Shown here: one piece after another, positions 32,190-43,036 of the stretch
How the letters are laid out: each line of letters begins with the position of its first letter
Numbering within the stretch: the first letter of the stretch is position 1
Source: Amblyomma americanum
Taxonomy: Eukaryota > Arthropoda > Arachnida > Ixodida > Ixodidae
Length of the DNA stretch: 64,000 bases
Assembly (NCBI RefSeq): GCF_052857255.1
Contig: NC_135507.1
Coordinates: 75,945,850-76,009,849, forward strand
Direction of reading: 5' to 3'
The notes under the pieces: generated by a model
The model's input: the letters and a program-made list of their open reading frames with translations, nothing else
Told to the model about the DNA's origin: nothing
The model's database searches: none
Made by a program: the position numbers and the translations under genes

Positions 32190-32722
32190 CGGTAGCGATT
32201 TAGTTTTGTAGCGATAGCTACACTACGCCAGCCACTTCGCGAGGTCAGCCTGGCTGCACGCTCAGCCGTGGCACCACCGCTCTGCCAGCTGTGAGCATGC
32301 GCGGAGTGAGGTCATAGCCCGCAGCTGGTGTGCGCGCCGCGCGCCTCGCCGCTGCACCGACGGCGGAGGCGACACCGCCCGCCTCGTCAGTTGTGCGCAT
32401 GCCCGGATTGACGTCAGAGCACGCAGCTGGTGTGCGCGCCGCGCGCCTACATTACACTAGATTTCGAGCCTTCATCGTAGCGGCGCCGTGGCCACCGTGG
32501 CAGCTGCCGGCGGCGTGGCGCGTCAGCGAAACCAAGTGGGGTGGTGAGTGGAGAGGGGGAAAGGAAGGAGAGAGAGAGAATCACGTTCAGGGACGAATAT
32601 GAAGAAGGAACGCCCAGCGAAACGCAGCGGCGAAAGGCTGACATTGCAATTTCGACTGAGCGAGTTCCACTCGGGCAGCTGTAGCTATCGCGTCACTCCA
32701 GGTTTAACCAGAGCTAAATCAC
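32190..32722 (-). repeat. E-box repeat family, copy 2 (inverted)
   Basis: It starts TTGTAGCGATAGCTACACTA and ends GCGTCACTCCAGGTTTAACC, the inverse of the copies at 6296 and 46740. The GC-rich middle is longer (about 530 bp in all), contains GTGTGCGCGCCGCGCGCCT twice, and lacks the CACGTG cluster. Confidence 0.7.
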
Positions 32723-32727
32723 AGCCA

Positions 32728-32964
32728 TTTCTATGTTTATTGGCTTTAACGTCCCAAAGCGGCTCAGACTATGGGGACGCCGTTGTAGATGTCTCCGGAT
32801 GATTTTTGACCAACCCGTGTTCTTTAACTACACCGACATGGTGCAGCACACGGGCCTCTAGAATTTCGCTCCATCGAAATGCGACCACATCTGCCGGGAT
32901 CAAACCCGCGTGTTTCAGGTCAGCTGCCGAGCACCGTTAAACAGCACTGAGCCATTGCGGCGGC
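32728..32964 (-). mobile_element. tRNA-derived SINE, diverged
   Basis: Minus-strand head near 32964 (GCCGCAATGGCTCAGTG), B-box region TTTGATCCC, GGCCTCTAGAA body and GGGACGTTAAAGCC tail match the copy at 14012-14253 with many changes. It is inserted next to or within the end of the repeat at 32190-32722. Confidence 0.8.
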
Positions 32965-33249
32965 TAAGCGCGGACTGGTGCACGTTTGACTGATTGCGTG
33001 TATGTGCAGAAAACGCCCATTTGCCGCTGCTCAACATCCTGCCTGGAGGCTAGATAGGCACATTATACAATTTTAGAGCGCTAGCTGTAATTAGCTCGTT
33101 CTTCAATTTCACGCCGCCGTCCGCAGCGCCACCTGCCAACGGAGGTAGATGGCAGAAATGTCATCCCCCTCTCCTCTTCTAAGGGAGAAGGCGGAGACGA
33201 AAAGCGGGAGAGAGAAGGAGAGAGGGCGGAAGTGTACGGTTGCAAAACT

Positions 33250-33300
33250 TTAGAGCCGAGATGTGAGATAGATACTGCGCCATTTCCTTTACCCAACAAC
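33250..33300 (+). repeat. Ruka SINE tail fragment
   Basis: GAGATAGATACTGCGCCATTTCC followed by CCAACAACCAAT matches the 3' end of the SINE at 8445-8758. The upstream C/T-rich region is degenerate. Confidence 0.65.
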
Positions 33301-33371
33301 CAATTTTCAATTCTTTGCTCAACAATCAGGGGAGAAGACCGAAAGAAAGGAGATGGTGAATGGTGGCGGTG

Positions 33372-33650
33372 TCGTTACAAAAACTTCTTTAGACAGCCTG
33401 TAGACTCTCCATGCACTTCTGTCTATAAAGTCTATAGACTGTCTATAGACGAACCCTAGAGAACTGTCTATGGACAATACAAATTCGATAGACAGTCAAT
33501 AGGCAGTCAGTAGATTTATGGTCATACACTTTTAGTGGACTTTTGTCTCTAGACAGTCTCTAGACTACGAATAGACAAAAATAAATATCTGCTGGAAGGC
33601 AGTAGAGCATATAACAACTCTATAGACTGTGTATGGACCGTTTTTAGAAG
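33372..33650 (-). repeat. GTCTATAGAC-rich repeat, copy 2 (inverted)
   Basis: GTCTATAAAGTCTATAGACTGTCTATAGAC and multiple variants, with CGAACCCTAGAGAACTGTC and TTTATGGTCATACACTTTTAG as the inverted landmarks of copies 1 and 3. Confidence 0.85.
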
Positions 33651-33949
33651 CGTAGACCAAGTGGCTGAGGCGATCCTGCTTTCCTGCGCTTGGCATTATA
33701 AGTACCGTGTTCTTGGTAGAGGCCCTTTCTGGGAAAGCCTCGTTTCAGACGCCTCAGACTCCAAATGCGGTTCGTATTACGCAGCCATCTTTGTTTCGGC
33801 GCAGATTGCACATCTATAGTCTTTCTCCGAGCACAATATTCCATCTCTCTTCTATTCGCACGACGCAGTGATAGGCTGGTTGCTGCCAGTCGATATGTCC
33901 TTACTGTTTGTTTTCTTCCTTACTACACCCAGTTCCTCACTGCATAGAC

Positions 33950-34600
33950 CTGCAGTTCTGCCGCTGTAATCAGCTGTTGTCCCACACTTCCTTCTCTGAT
34001 CCTGCTCACCAAATAAATGAACTGAGCGCACCACAAAATGGGATCTTCAACTATCCGACACCAGAAAGGACAATGATCTGTACGGAAGTGCCTAGTTTCC
34101 CCACTCTCAGCCGTGTTGATGGCGCTGGCCCGCGGGCTGTCGATAACTTTAGGACTTACCTATTAAGGGCCACGAGAGCTGCTCCGTACTTCCGTGAGTC
34201 GGATTCCTGCAAAGGTAAGAGGGCGACAGAGTTTCGTAGCGGGACCCACCTCTTATCGTGCGGCTTCTTTCCGGCGGCGACGCAAGATTGCAGAGCTGCT
34301 GTACTATTGGACTGATCAAGGCACACAAGGACTATATGAAGGTTCAGCATATGGTTGCTGTTGACAAGAGGCCATAAGTAATCAGTAGCTGAAAGGCAGG
34401 CAGCCTGCAATTGAATCCGTGTGATGCACAGGCATGAATGTAGCATAGCTGAAGGAACCGTGCATTTAGATCACCGGAGCCAAATCATTCCAGACGACTG
34501 AATTATGGCTCCGTCCACCTATATTTCATCTTGCTCAGAGAAGCTTGGAGGTTTCCAACTGCGCTGTGGTTCCTATGCAAACGCCTTTCTAAAAAAAGTA
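33950..34600 (+). pseudogene. Exon-like duplicated block, copy C
   Basis: MICTEVPSFPTLSRVDGAG and NFRTYLLRATRAAPYFRESD then CK precede AAAG|GTAAGAG at 34217, a good splice donor. The match with copy B at protein level (IC.E......F......F.TYLLRA.R) and the downstream match (CAGCATATGGTTGCTG, GAGGCCATAAGTAATCAGTAGCTGAAAGG) suggest duplicated exon plus intron. I do not recognise the protein. Confidence 0.4.
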
Positions 34601-35390
34601 GCGCTTGCGGACGATTAAGAAGGCCCAAGAAGTGCACATTATTTACGCTCTATAATTACTTTGCTTCTGAAGAGTGTCAAACCACACTATTTATTCTGCA
34701 ACAAAGTTGACCAGCCAGTAAAGGCAGAGAACACAGAGATAGAACACCAAACTGGAGGGTTTGACGATAAGAAGCAGAGTTTTCTAAAGAAGACAAAGGG
34801 AAATAAAAAGGGAAAAGAAAAACATCTTTTTAAAGATTAATGTAGGCGATGACCTCGTGAAAACAATTACGGCAATGGGATGCTATTGACAATTCATAAT
34901 GACTATTAAAGCGCTAGCTAGGATGAGGCACCTAGCAAAGCAAAGAACGACAAACGGATTAGTGCACAACATTAATCAATACGAACACGCCCATTTTTTA
35001 GTTGCCTCAGGGCTGGCAATTGTTCAGATATCATTAGGTTAAATAACGATAGTTGCCAAGTAATAAAATCGAAAAGACTTAAGTTTCTTGTTTACATTCT
35101 CTCCTTAATCCTCACACCGCCCAAGGGAACGCAATTGCTTCAGCAAAATTCATTCTGGTCTTTGACAGGGATTGTAAAAACAAAGCCAAATACGTAACAT
35201 CAAGTAATAAATGGTCCGTAGAACTGAATATTAAAAGAGACCATTGGAAATTGCTCAGGTGATTACACAGCGAAGGCTCTAAGTGCTGGGACTTCGCGAC
35301 TACGATCATTTGCACTGAACTGCGCAAAATTCCAATACAGTTTACTGAAAAAATATTTGTTGCGCAGAACAGCAAGCAGCGGTTATACAG
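34601..35390. other. Unassigned AT-rich sequence
   Basis: No recognisable content. Confidence 0.35.
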
Positions 35391-36047
35391 AGTACTTCAC
35401 CTGATACTTTACATAATTTTTAAAAACAGACTACTTGAGTTAGAAGAGCGCTTTTTTCCGGATTAGCGTTGTCAGGAACGTAGTACATCAGAAGACAACA
35501 ACGACGAGCTAACTACCAGGATGGTTAACTAATACTGAGTTGTTAATTTTTAAGCATTGCTTTTGGGCTCCTTAATACCCGGCGTGACACCTGCATGAAG
35601 TGATATTCATATCAGGATTTACAATTTCGAAAACACTGTTACCCTCGGCATTGTGGCCCAACAAATTTCGGCTATTTCGACGAGTTACGCGCACTGGAGA
35701 GGCTGCTTTGCCTGCAAGCTTCTCGAAAGCGCATGTATTTTGGTGCGATTTAGTGAAAATTTGTCAAGCCACAGCGCTGAGGGTGACCGCGTTTTTGAAA
35801 TTCTAAAACCTATGTTTATTAAATACGGTGGACTTCAGACCTCTTAATGATTACGGAGCCTCACTGTGATAGTTAAAAATTTAACTATATTAGTATTAGT
35901 CAACCACTATGCTAGTTAGCACGTGTTAGCTGTATTCTGAATTACTGCACCGCTGACAGTGCTATGCGAAAAAAGCGTTCTTCTAACTGAAAATGCCTAT
36001 TTTAAAAAAAAATTGTGTATAGTCTTAGGTGAAACACCCTGTATATT
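35391..36047. mobile_element. 655-bp MITE family, copy 3
   Basis: Ends TACTTCACCTGATACTTTAC and GTCTTAGGTGAAACACCCTG are inverted. It aligns throughout with 28975-29634 (for example GGAGAGGCTGCTTTGCCTGC, CTCGAAAGCGCATGTATTTT). Confidence 0.8.
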
Positions 36048-37500
36048 AGTCGAGAACAAGCCTTATCTGCGCGCATGCGAAAGCTCCATGCTAAAGCTTT
36101 TACCATTAGCCATTTTAAAATTATTTCTTCCTGTTACCATCACTAGGTGGTGTGAAATAAAATGTTAGGTCCTTAACACCACCGGTTTGTTATTTTTTGT
36201 ATAAAATCCAGCACAAGACAATTTTGTATACCTTGCGTTTGGCGCATGATGGCCTTAGCTGCCTATGTGTCATAAAACCTAACACGCAACACAATACTCT
36301 CCCCTATCCGCTAAACGCAGTGGTAGTGACCCGTTTGGTGCTGGTCGACACGCCCATGCCTTTGCAGCTCTTCGTTAGTACAGCAACATGCACGGATGTA
36401 CTGGGTTCTGCCTTTTACCAGCTGAATGCAGTGTAGTGCGGGAATTTTGAATTGCAATATCCGCTGCCGAACCAACGTCACAAGCTCTGCGGGTATCCTA
36501 GCTGCTACACGCTTATTTTTCGTCTGTCTTTACACATGAAATTCTACTCTCTTCTGTCTGCACGCGCTAGTGTTGTACTGTGTTAAAACTCTGCGGGAGC
36601 TTTTAAAAAGTCCTCCCACAAAAGTGTATTACTGCGCCCCGCATAACGTGTGCTGCGCAAGCTTCGCCGAATAATTCGATGAAAACATGAAGTGATATGA
36701 ACAGACACAGTTGTCAGTGCAAATCACAATCAAGACAGTCTGGCGTTCAGTTGCTCAACCACACAGTTAATATTTTCAATCATGGCGATCCATTTTAATC
36801 GGCCTTAACGTCCCAAAGCGAAATGTTGGCAATGAAGAACCACATGCAAATAGGGAAAAGCAGGGCTTCAAGGGATGGATTTTACAGGAAGTAGGACTAA
36901 CAGCGACAAGGAAGTAGCATTTCTCTAACGGCCTGACCAACATTAAGAGCAGGAGTCTTCTCCGCTTCCTGCACGAAAATACCTCACATTAGTTCCTACA
37001 GTATACAGCGGGCCCAAGTATCCCTTTATAAAAACTGCGCGAAAACAATGAGGTGAGGGCAGTGGTAAGGTAAGTAGAAAGATGTTGGACAGGCAGGAGG
37101 CGGCTTCAATAGCTCCGAAGGAAAGATCAGCGAGGATCCGTACTGCAAAACACCTACGCGCACACCTTCAGCTGTTGTTGCGGAAAAGGAAACCATGATA
37201 GACCTGCAGCACTGGGTCAGGGCTTTCACATGTTGCGACGTAAGGAGTGGAGCTCGCTTCCGCTTAAAAGAGGAGGGGAGCTCCGGAAGAGCTGGCGATA
37301 AACTGATTTGGCGCGTGAAAAGTAGGACAGCATGGCTCTATGAGCTTTGTGACAGAATGGAAGTTTTAAATAAGTCATACATAGCACAGAGCCCAAATCG
37401 CGGTCTAGCTCAAAAAGGCTGCCCCAATCTCTGTCTTCGTCTTCGCTTTTTTTTTTACAGAGTTGCCAGGGTGGCATAGCCACGTCAGGCTATTTCTAGG
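36048..37500. other. Unassigned, with a SINE tail scrap
   Basis: GGCCTTAACGTCCCAAAGCG at 36801-36820 is the 3' end of the short-body SINE on the minus strand. Nothing else recognised. Confidence 0.4.
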
Positions 37501-37524
37501 GTCTGCAATCTGTTTTGAACTGTA

Positions 37525-37742
37525 CTTTAGAAATAAAGACAGGAAGAAAGAAAGCAAGGAAAGAACGAAATGAAGAAAGCGAGGCAAGAAAGAAAGAATG
37601 AAAGAGAGAGAGAAAGAAAGAAATGAAAAAAAGAAGAAAAAAGTAAAAGAAAGAAAGAGAGAAAGAAAGGAAGGAAGAAAAAAAAGGAAGGAATGAAGAA
37701 AGAATGAAAGACAGAAAGAAAGAAATAAACAAAGAAAGCATT
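37525..37742. repeat. GAAA-rich purine tract
   Basis: About 215 bases almost free of pyrimidines on the plus strand (GAAAGAAAGAAATGAAAAA-like). Frames of mostly Ser, Phe and Leu on the minus strand are artefacts. Confidence 0.95.
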
Positions 37743-37879
37743 CGAACTGCTGCAGTCCCGACCATATTTCAGCTCTCTGAGTAGATCAAATGGTTATCAA
37801 AGTATGAATATCGATACCACTATTATTGGAGAGCCTTATCACCGTCATACGGTAAGCACGCTAACTACGTTAACGTTGC

Positions 37880-37955
37880 TACCCTGGAGTAGCACGCCAG
37901 GCCGACAACCAGGCCGACCTCTCCTGTTCCATTAAAGTTCTCCTCCTCCTCCTAC
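37880..37955 (+). repeat. Possible LINE 3' tail with (TCC)n
   Basis: CATTAAAGTTCTCCTCCTCCTCC resembles a polyadenylation-like signal followed by a short-unit tail, as in the LINE whose tail is (GGAT)n. No coding sequence remains upstream. Confidence 0.3.
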
Positions 37956-38225
37956 GGCCAGCGCAGCAACGGTAGCTACGGCAACGCGTTAGTATACTGG
38001 CCGTGGTGCTATGCTACCACTGGGTTTCTCAAGAGTTAAATGTCATCCGTAGCCGAATGATAATGCGACCTTTATGTATAAAGGTATACTTTCAAAACGT
38101 AAGCCTAAGGCTCAAAACCGGTTCAACGCTGGTTAGTGAACGGGCTCGTCGGAACAGAGAATTGACAAAATTCCGCCACACTTTCTCTTATTTTTTCAGC
38201 GCTGAATCTTGGCCTAGGGGTTATG

Positions 38226-38680
38226 TTACGACATAGTCCTACAGAGCATGCGTCCCATGATGCCATCCGGCCGGAGGTAGCGCGCGATTTGGCTCAACAG
38301 GTTAGCGACTCTGAGGGAGATCGAAGAAGGGTAGGCGAGATACAGCATGAAGCTATCAAGCATGATGCCACGAAATATCGCAATTGACAACCACTTCCGG
38401 AATAGGAAGAAAAGGATGGACGTCAATGAAGTTGAAAGCTGTTCTCAGGTAAAGAAAGCTGCTGGCAGAGCAGACATTCTTGGAGAAGGTGTTTGTCGCG
38501 TGAATAGATAAGAGGAGCCAGAGGGCGTATATTGCAGTGTTCTGTTTCGTGCACCTTTCTTTCGGATCTCTGTGATTGCTGTCGTCTGTCGCGGCCTCCA
38601 TCACCTGAAAGCCACGATCAACGACAAACAACAAGAACAGAAAACTGAAAGAAACGCTGCCAAAATATGGCAACAGGATA
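38226..38680 (-). pseudogene. Unrecognised hydrophobic coding remnant
   Basis: Minus-strand frames 38673-38356 (NTAIYALWLLLSIHATNTFS) and 38426-38226 (FRGIMLDSFMLYLAYPSSIS) succeed each other with one frame change and are rich in likely membrane-spanning residues. A TTTCAG acceptor-like site precedes GTGATGGAG near 38598. I cannot name the family. Confidence 0.3.
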
Positions 38681-38747
38681 TAGCCCTTGGCGGCCCCATG
38701 ATCACTGCGCAGGCTACAATATTTCTACAATATTGGGACGTCACATT

Positions 38748-38766
38748 CCCCCCCCCCCCCCCCCCC
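38748..38766. repeat. Poly-C run
   Basis: About 19 C, second such run in the window (also 12528-12549). Confidence 0.95.
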
Positions 38767-38879
38767 GGAACGCCCCTCCGCACAGATTGCGGACGAGAAG
38801 TCCGCGAAGAGACTTCAAGCTCAATGAAGTGGTTCGTGATAAAGTTTTAATCGGACTCTAACGAAGAGACAACAATGGC

Positions 38880-39919
38880 CAATCTGTTTCTACTACTACA
38901 ATTCCTAATGGAACTCAGATTTAAGGATATGCTGTAATGCAACTACACTTTTAAGCTACATTTTGCAAAAATGCAGGGCTTTTAAATGCTTCCTTTCATT
39001 CCAATACCAAATGCGATCTTTTACTTCTTCAGTTTAGTGGCATTTAATCTGTAGTTTTTAAGTGTCCGTGAAGTTCAAAATAACACGCTTGCAATGTATA
39101 CGTTTGGAAAGCCCTAATGAAAGCCCATGTTACTGAATGCCTGCCACACGAGTCATGTCACTTCATGTTTGACTTAATGACATTGAATCTAAATGTAATT
39201 TATACTTCCTAAAGGCAAACATTCGACAGACGCCAATCTGGAGTCGCCCCTGATGAAGGAAGCGAGTAGACTGATACGTCGTGTCATGGTAAGTTCGATG
39301 ACGTTCTTTACCCACAGCAATTAAACTCAACTTATGCGTATCGAATGTTTTGATACAAACACGTGTTATCACCTTGCCTGGTGCTTGACACTTGCCTTGC
39401 TCACCCACACGTCTTACTCATACAGGAAAGCACAACCATTTCTCAGAAACAAATAAATATAACAATTTAATGCCTCAAAGGTAAATTCACAAAGGGCAAA
39501 TTCTAGCACAAAACCAGCGACAAACATTCGGAAGAAAGTGACCAGGCTAACGCAAACAATAAAAAACCTACACAGGGTGACCGAAAGGTGACCGATAGAA
39601 TTTCGCAAGTTCAGGAAGTGGATTCGTTTTAGATGGTGTTCCTTCAAAGCTACAGTAGCAGGGACTACACCCGCGATTTTCGCGAAAAAAAGTGTTGTTC
39701 TCGTCTCAGTAATTAATACCGGCGAGCTGTAGTCTTTGTGTTTGGTTCACATGGTGTTGCTTCATAAGCGGTAGGCACACCAGGTACAGTGGTACTTTCT
39801 ACACAAACAGGCCTTGCTCCCGGCCTCCAGATCCCAGTTGAAGGGGCTAGCTTCTCGCTGGCAGTTGCACTATATTTTGTGATTGGGCGGTTGAGGCTCT
39901 TCGCACCTCAAGCCAACTG
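38880..39919. other. Unassigned, 3' flank of the fucosyltransferase gene
   Basis: Contains a weak PLE-terminal-repeat-like string at about 39246-39280 (CTGATGAAGGAAGCGAGTAG..GATACGTCG). No gene recognised. Confidence 0.3.
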
Positions 39920-40294
39920 TTATGGTCGGGTGCTGTTGAACGCTGCGTATTGCGCCACGGAGTAAGTCTGCACCGTCTTGAATCGCGGGAACACCATGCG
40001 ATTGCCGTCAGCCGAGGACCCCACTATGCGACCCGTGTTGAAGCCGTCGGCGTACTTCTTATGACGGGCCTCGTGAATAGCAGGGTAGTCGTTCGATTTC
40101 TCGAGCAGGACACCAGCAGAGGACCAGTGCAGCTCATTCTCGAAGATGCCCTCGTTGCTGTAAAGTGTCCGCCGGGGAGGAAACGGCACAAAGGCGTAGA
40201 AGAACTCGATGTCCACAGACACCGCCTTTCGTGTCGCATCGATACCGGCCTCGGCACTCCAGGCCTGCATGAGCTCGTAGGCAACGCGGCAGAA
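39920..40294 (-). CDS. FUT8: Alpha-1,6-fucosyltransferase-like, last coding exon (E6)
   Basis: FCRVAYELMQ at the start corresponds to VCRVAYEIMQ of vertebrate FUT8, which follows the donor-binding SSQ. The exon begins after a pyrimidine-rich acceptor (CTTATTCCTCACGCAG) in phase 0, as the upstream exon requires, and runs 124 codons to TAA. The C terminus (DGFNTGR..VFPRFKTVQTY) fits the SH3-like domain (DGYSKG..LYPSYKV) with an expanded SVDIEFFYAFVPFPPRRTLY region before it, so it is a divergent family member. The protein would act in the Golgi lumen, transferring fucose to the core GlcNAc of N-glycans; activity here is inferred. Confidence 0.85.
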   Translation of the reverse strand, partial: FCRVAYELMQAWSAEAGIDATRKAVSVDIEFFYAFVPFPPRRTLYSNEGIFENELHWSSAGVLLEKSNDYPAIHEARHKKYADGFNTGRIVGSSADGNRMVFPRFKTVQTYSVAQYAAFNSTRP

Positions 40295-40367
40295 CTGCGT
40301 GAGGAATAAGACAAACTGATCATCGAAGTAGGAAAATAATTCTGTGGGCACTTGGCGATCTGAAGTG

Positions 40368-40741
40368 CTCGAGGCGAAAGCCTTTCAGCGCCCACTTTGG
40401 CTGCTTCTTTTAATCTTTCATTTATTTTCAAATTTTCATTAAAACTTTTTTAAGTTCCTTTGTTTCAATTTTTTATGTAGTTATTTAGTTCTTCATTTTT
40501 ATTTTACTTTGTTTTCATTTTGTATTTATATTTATTCATTTATCTAATTACTAATTGATGCCTAATTACACATTAATGACTGATTTCTAAATAATGATTA
40601 TATACTAATCGCCCATTACTCAGTAATTGCTAAGAGAATATGGGTTACAGCATCCATGCCATTGATGACATCATGGTGTGACAGATTTCGCGGACGGACG
40701 GACGGACAACGATGAGCCATTGAAGGCTTTCGCATTAAAAA
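40368..40741. mobile_element. MITE with GCGAAAGC termini, copy 2, in FUT8-like intron
   Basis: GAGGCGAAAGCCTTTCAGCG at the left and GAAGGCTTTCGCATTAAA at the right are inverted. The AT-rich interior differs from copy 1 at 6713-7104. (GGAC)n of about five units lies at 40693-40707. It sits only ~75 bases upstream of exon E6. Confidence 0.65.
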
Positions 40742-41249
40742 ACGCTACTTCCGCTCCAACTTCTCTAATTGATATAGAACCTTTACCAAGGCGACCACAT
40801 CAGAGTGAGAGGTTCAAGTTCATGCAGACTGGCTGGCTACAGCACATCCCTTATGGCCCGACTCACAAGTGGTAACATCATCTGCTGTCAGCATATCATA
40901 TGCAATATGTGCTCTGGTTAGGTTGACAAGGACTGATTTAACGGCAACACGAATGGTTACAGCACGGACTCTCTCCTTGTCAAATTATTGCCGATTATTT
41001 TTAGTGACCCAGGTGGCTCAGCGCTCTCAGAAACACGGCGCAGAACGCTACGCGGGCAGGCGCAACTAACGATAGAAGCGAATGGGTCAATTGGAATCGA
41101 CTCCACCAAAGGGCTATACTTAAATACAACAGGTTAACACCATTTCCGCTTTGGGCAACCACAACAGCCTTAGCCTGCAATCTTGTGGCTGGCCTGGTTA
41201 ATTTTAGGGCTGAGCGGCAGGTTGAATTTAATCCAACATTAAACTGAAA

Positions 41250-41625
41250 CAGTGGTCCTGCAGGACCCACGATGCAAACATGAGAATGTTGGCTCCATAG
41301 TTAGAGTTGTACAGGTAGGTGTAAACTTCTGGATGCTTTCAGAAGGTAGTTACAAGATTGTACGGCCAAAAAAGAAATTCATGATGCAACAATTTTCATG
41401 GATGCACTTCTGCAGGGGAAGGTCTTGCTTGTGGAAAACAAGATGCGCGAAGCTGACAACTCACACTACAAGAATACCTGTTTGGATATCCTCCAGCAAG
41501 CAGCATTTTCTTACCGGCTGCTGGAAGAGCATGTCCAAGTCATAGAAGCTGCCAATGAGATTGGTGTAGCCAAAAAGTATAGTTTTTTACCTCCAGGTGT
41601 TTTAACCGCTTCGTATAGTACGTAA
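41250..41625 (+). pseudogene. Unrecognised exon-like coding fragment in intron
   Basis: Plus-strand frame with MDALLQGKVLLVENKMREAD and YRLLEEHVQVIEAANEIGVA (41398-41625) has strong protein-like, helical composition. Upstream, LQDPRCKHENVGSIVRVVQ (from 41255) ends at CAG|GTAGGT, a donor-like site, in another frame. It lies in the 6-kb intron of the FUT8-like gene on the opposite strand, so it is a retrocopy piece, a nested gene exon or part of an unknown element. Confidence 0.35.
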
Positions 41626-42040
41626 AAAAAGTAAAACTTAGAAAGAAGCAGCATTTTAAACAAGTTCATTGGGACCAAGACAGGTAAACTGTGTAATGAA
41701 ATAAACTTCTAAGAAACTGCTACAAATTCGATTCATTTAAAACTTTGCAATTCGCCCTTTTTGTACATATTTAGGAATTTAAAACTCAATTAAAACTTCT
41801 GCCTAAAAAATTCGTTTTTATCAAGCGAAAGATATATGCCTCCCTACTCTGAGCAACAGCCAATTATACTACATTCTTTCCACTGCAGCGACAAGAGGCA
41901 CCGTCATCAAATCTTTGGTTTGGCTGAAAAATAGGAAGAGATGTAATCGTAGCCCTGCTTGAAAAATCTGGTTCACGCTCAGTGACTAAATATAATCCCA
42001 TGCAGACTTCCAGTCTTCCTGTCTTTCACCGATATCACCT

Positions 42041-43036
42041 GTGGGCTTGGCATCTGAATATGACGCATCAGCTCCCGATCAGCCGCCTGCTGGCAGTATT
42101 GTTCGAGATGTGACGTCGACAAGAGCTTCAGCTATAAAAGAAGGCCTGCACAGCTTCATCTTCAGTGGGCATGGCGGACCGCGCCGGAACATCGCACTAA
42201 GCATGCCTCCGTTCTTGCTTATGCAGGTCAGTGTCGGTTATGCTTACAGAAGTGACGACCCCTTTTTGCTGGTCCTGCCGAGCCCACGGCGTGTTGTTTG
42301 TATAGCATACGAGTGTCTACACGTTTGTGAACTCCTCTTGTGTGGAGATGTTGAAAGTAACCCGGGTCCTGATGTACAGGTAATGTTTGATAAGATTTTG
42401 GAAAACCAGAAGTGCATACAGCAGGACGTGTCTGATCTGAAAATTCTGCATGAAAAGATTAATACAGCTTTCATTTTCCTGTCTGATCGTCTAATTCAAG
42501 TAGAAAAATCTGTCGAGCAACACTTGAATTCTGCTCGTCAGTCTCTTCATATGCAAAACCAAAAATTGGTCGGTTTGGAAGATCGTAACAGGCGCGCAAA
42601 CATAGTCATTTATGGAGTATCAGAAAAAGAGGAAGAAACTGAAGAAGATTTAAAGCAAACCGTTCTTAACGAAGTATTTCACAAGCAGCTTGATGTCTAT
42701 GCTTCATCAGTAGACCATTTCCTCAGACTTGGTAAATCAACCAATAAAAAGAGGCCAATAATAGTTCATTTCCAAGATCTTGATGAAAAGAACGCCGTGT
42801 TTAAAAACATAGGGAAACTAAAAGGCACTGGCATTTACATTCAGAACGACTACTCTCAGGAAACATTACGAAAACACAAGTTACTCTGGCAGTCAGCTCG
42901 AAAGGAAAATGATGACGGCCATAAAGTGAGGTTAGTTCACGATAGACTGATTGTCGACAATGAAACGTTTGTCTGGAACGACGCATCGAATAGCCGTACT
43001 AAAATCGCCTCGGACCCTGCACGGAACTCCGACTGA
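42041..43036 (+). CDS. LINE ORF1 with 2A (StopGo) motif and coiled coil
   Basis: 331 codons from ATG. Residues 96-110 read CELLLCGDVESNPGP, with the 2A consensus DxExNPGP at codons 103-110 (42347-42370); ribosomal skipping would occur between Gly109 and Pro110. A hydrophobic stretch (FLLVLPSPRRVVCIAYECLH) precedes it. Residues ~115-185 are heptad-rich (coiled coil), followed by NRRANIVIYGVSEKEEETEE and VDHFLRLGKS, the RRM-like fold of LINE ORF1 proteins that bind RNA. 2A motifs are known at the N terminus of some LINEs. The only intact long frame of the element. Confidence 0.85.
   Translation: MGLASEYDASAPDQPPAGSIVRDVTSTRASAIKEGLHSFIFSGHGGPRRNIALSMPPFLLMQVSVGYAYRSDDPFLLVLPSPRRVVCIAYECLHVCELLLCGDVESNPGPDVQVMFDKILENQKCIQQDVSDLKILHEKINTAFIFLSDRLIQVEKSVEQHLNSARQSLHMQNQKLVGLEDRNRRANIVIYGVSEKEEETEEDLKQTVLNEVFHKQLDVYASSVDHFLRLGKSTNKKRPIIVHFQDLDEKNAVFKNIGKLKGTGIYIQNDYSQETLRKHKLLWQSARKENDDGHKVRLVHDRLIVDNETFVWNDASNSRTKIASDPARNSD

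Noticed and set aside
37496..37765. Ser/Phe/Leu-rich minus-strand frame
   Set aside because: Complement of the purine-rich GAAA tract.
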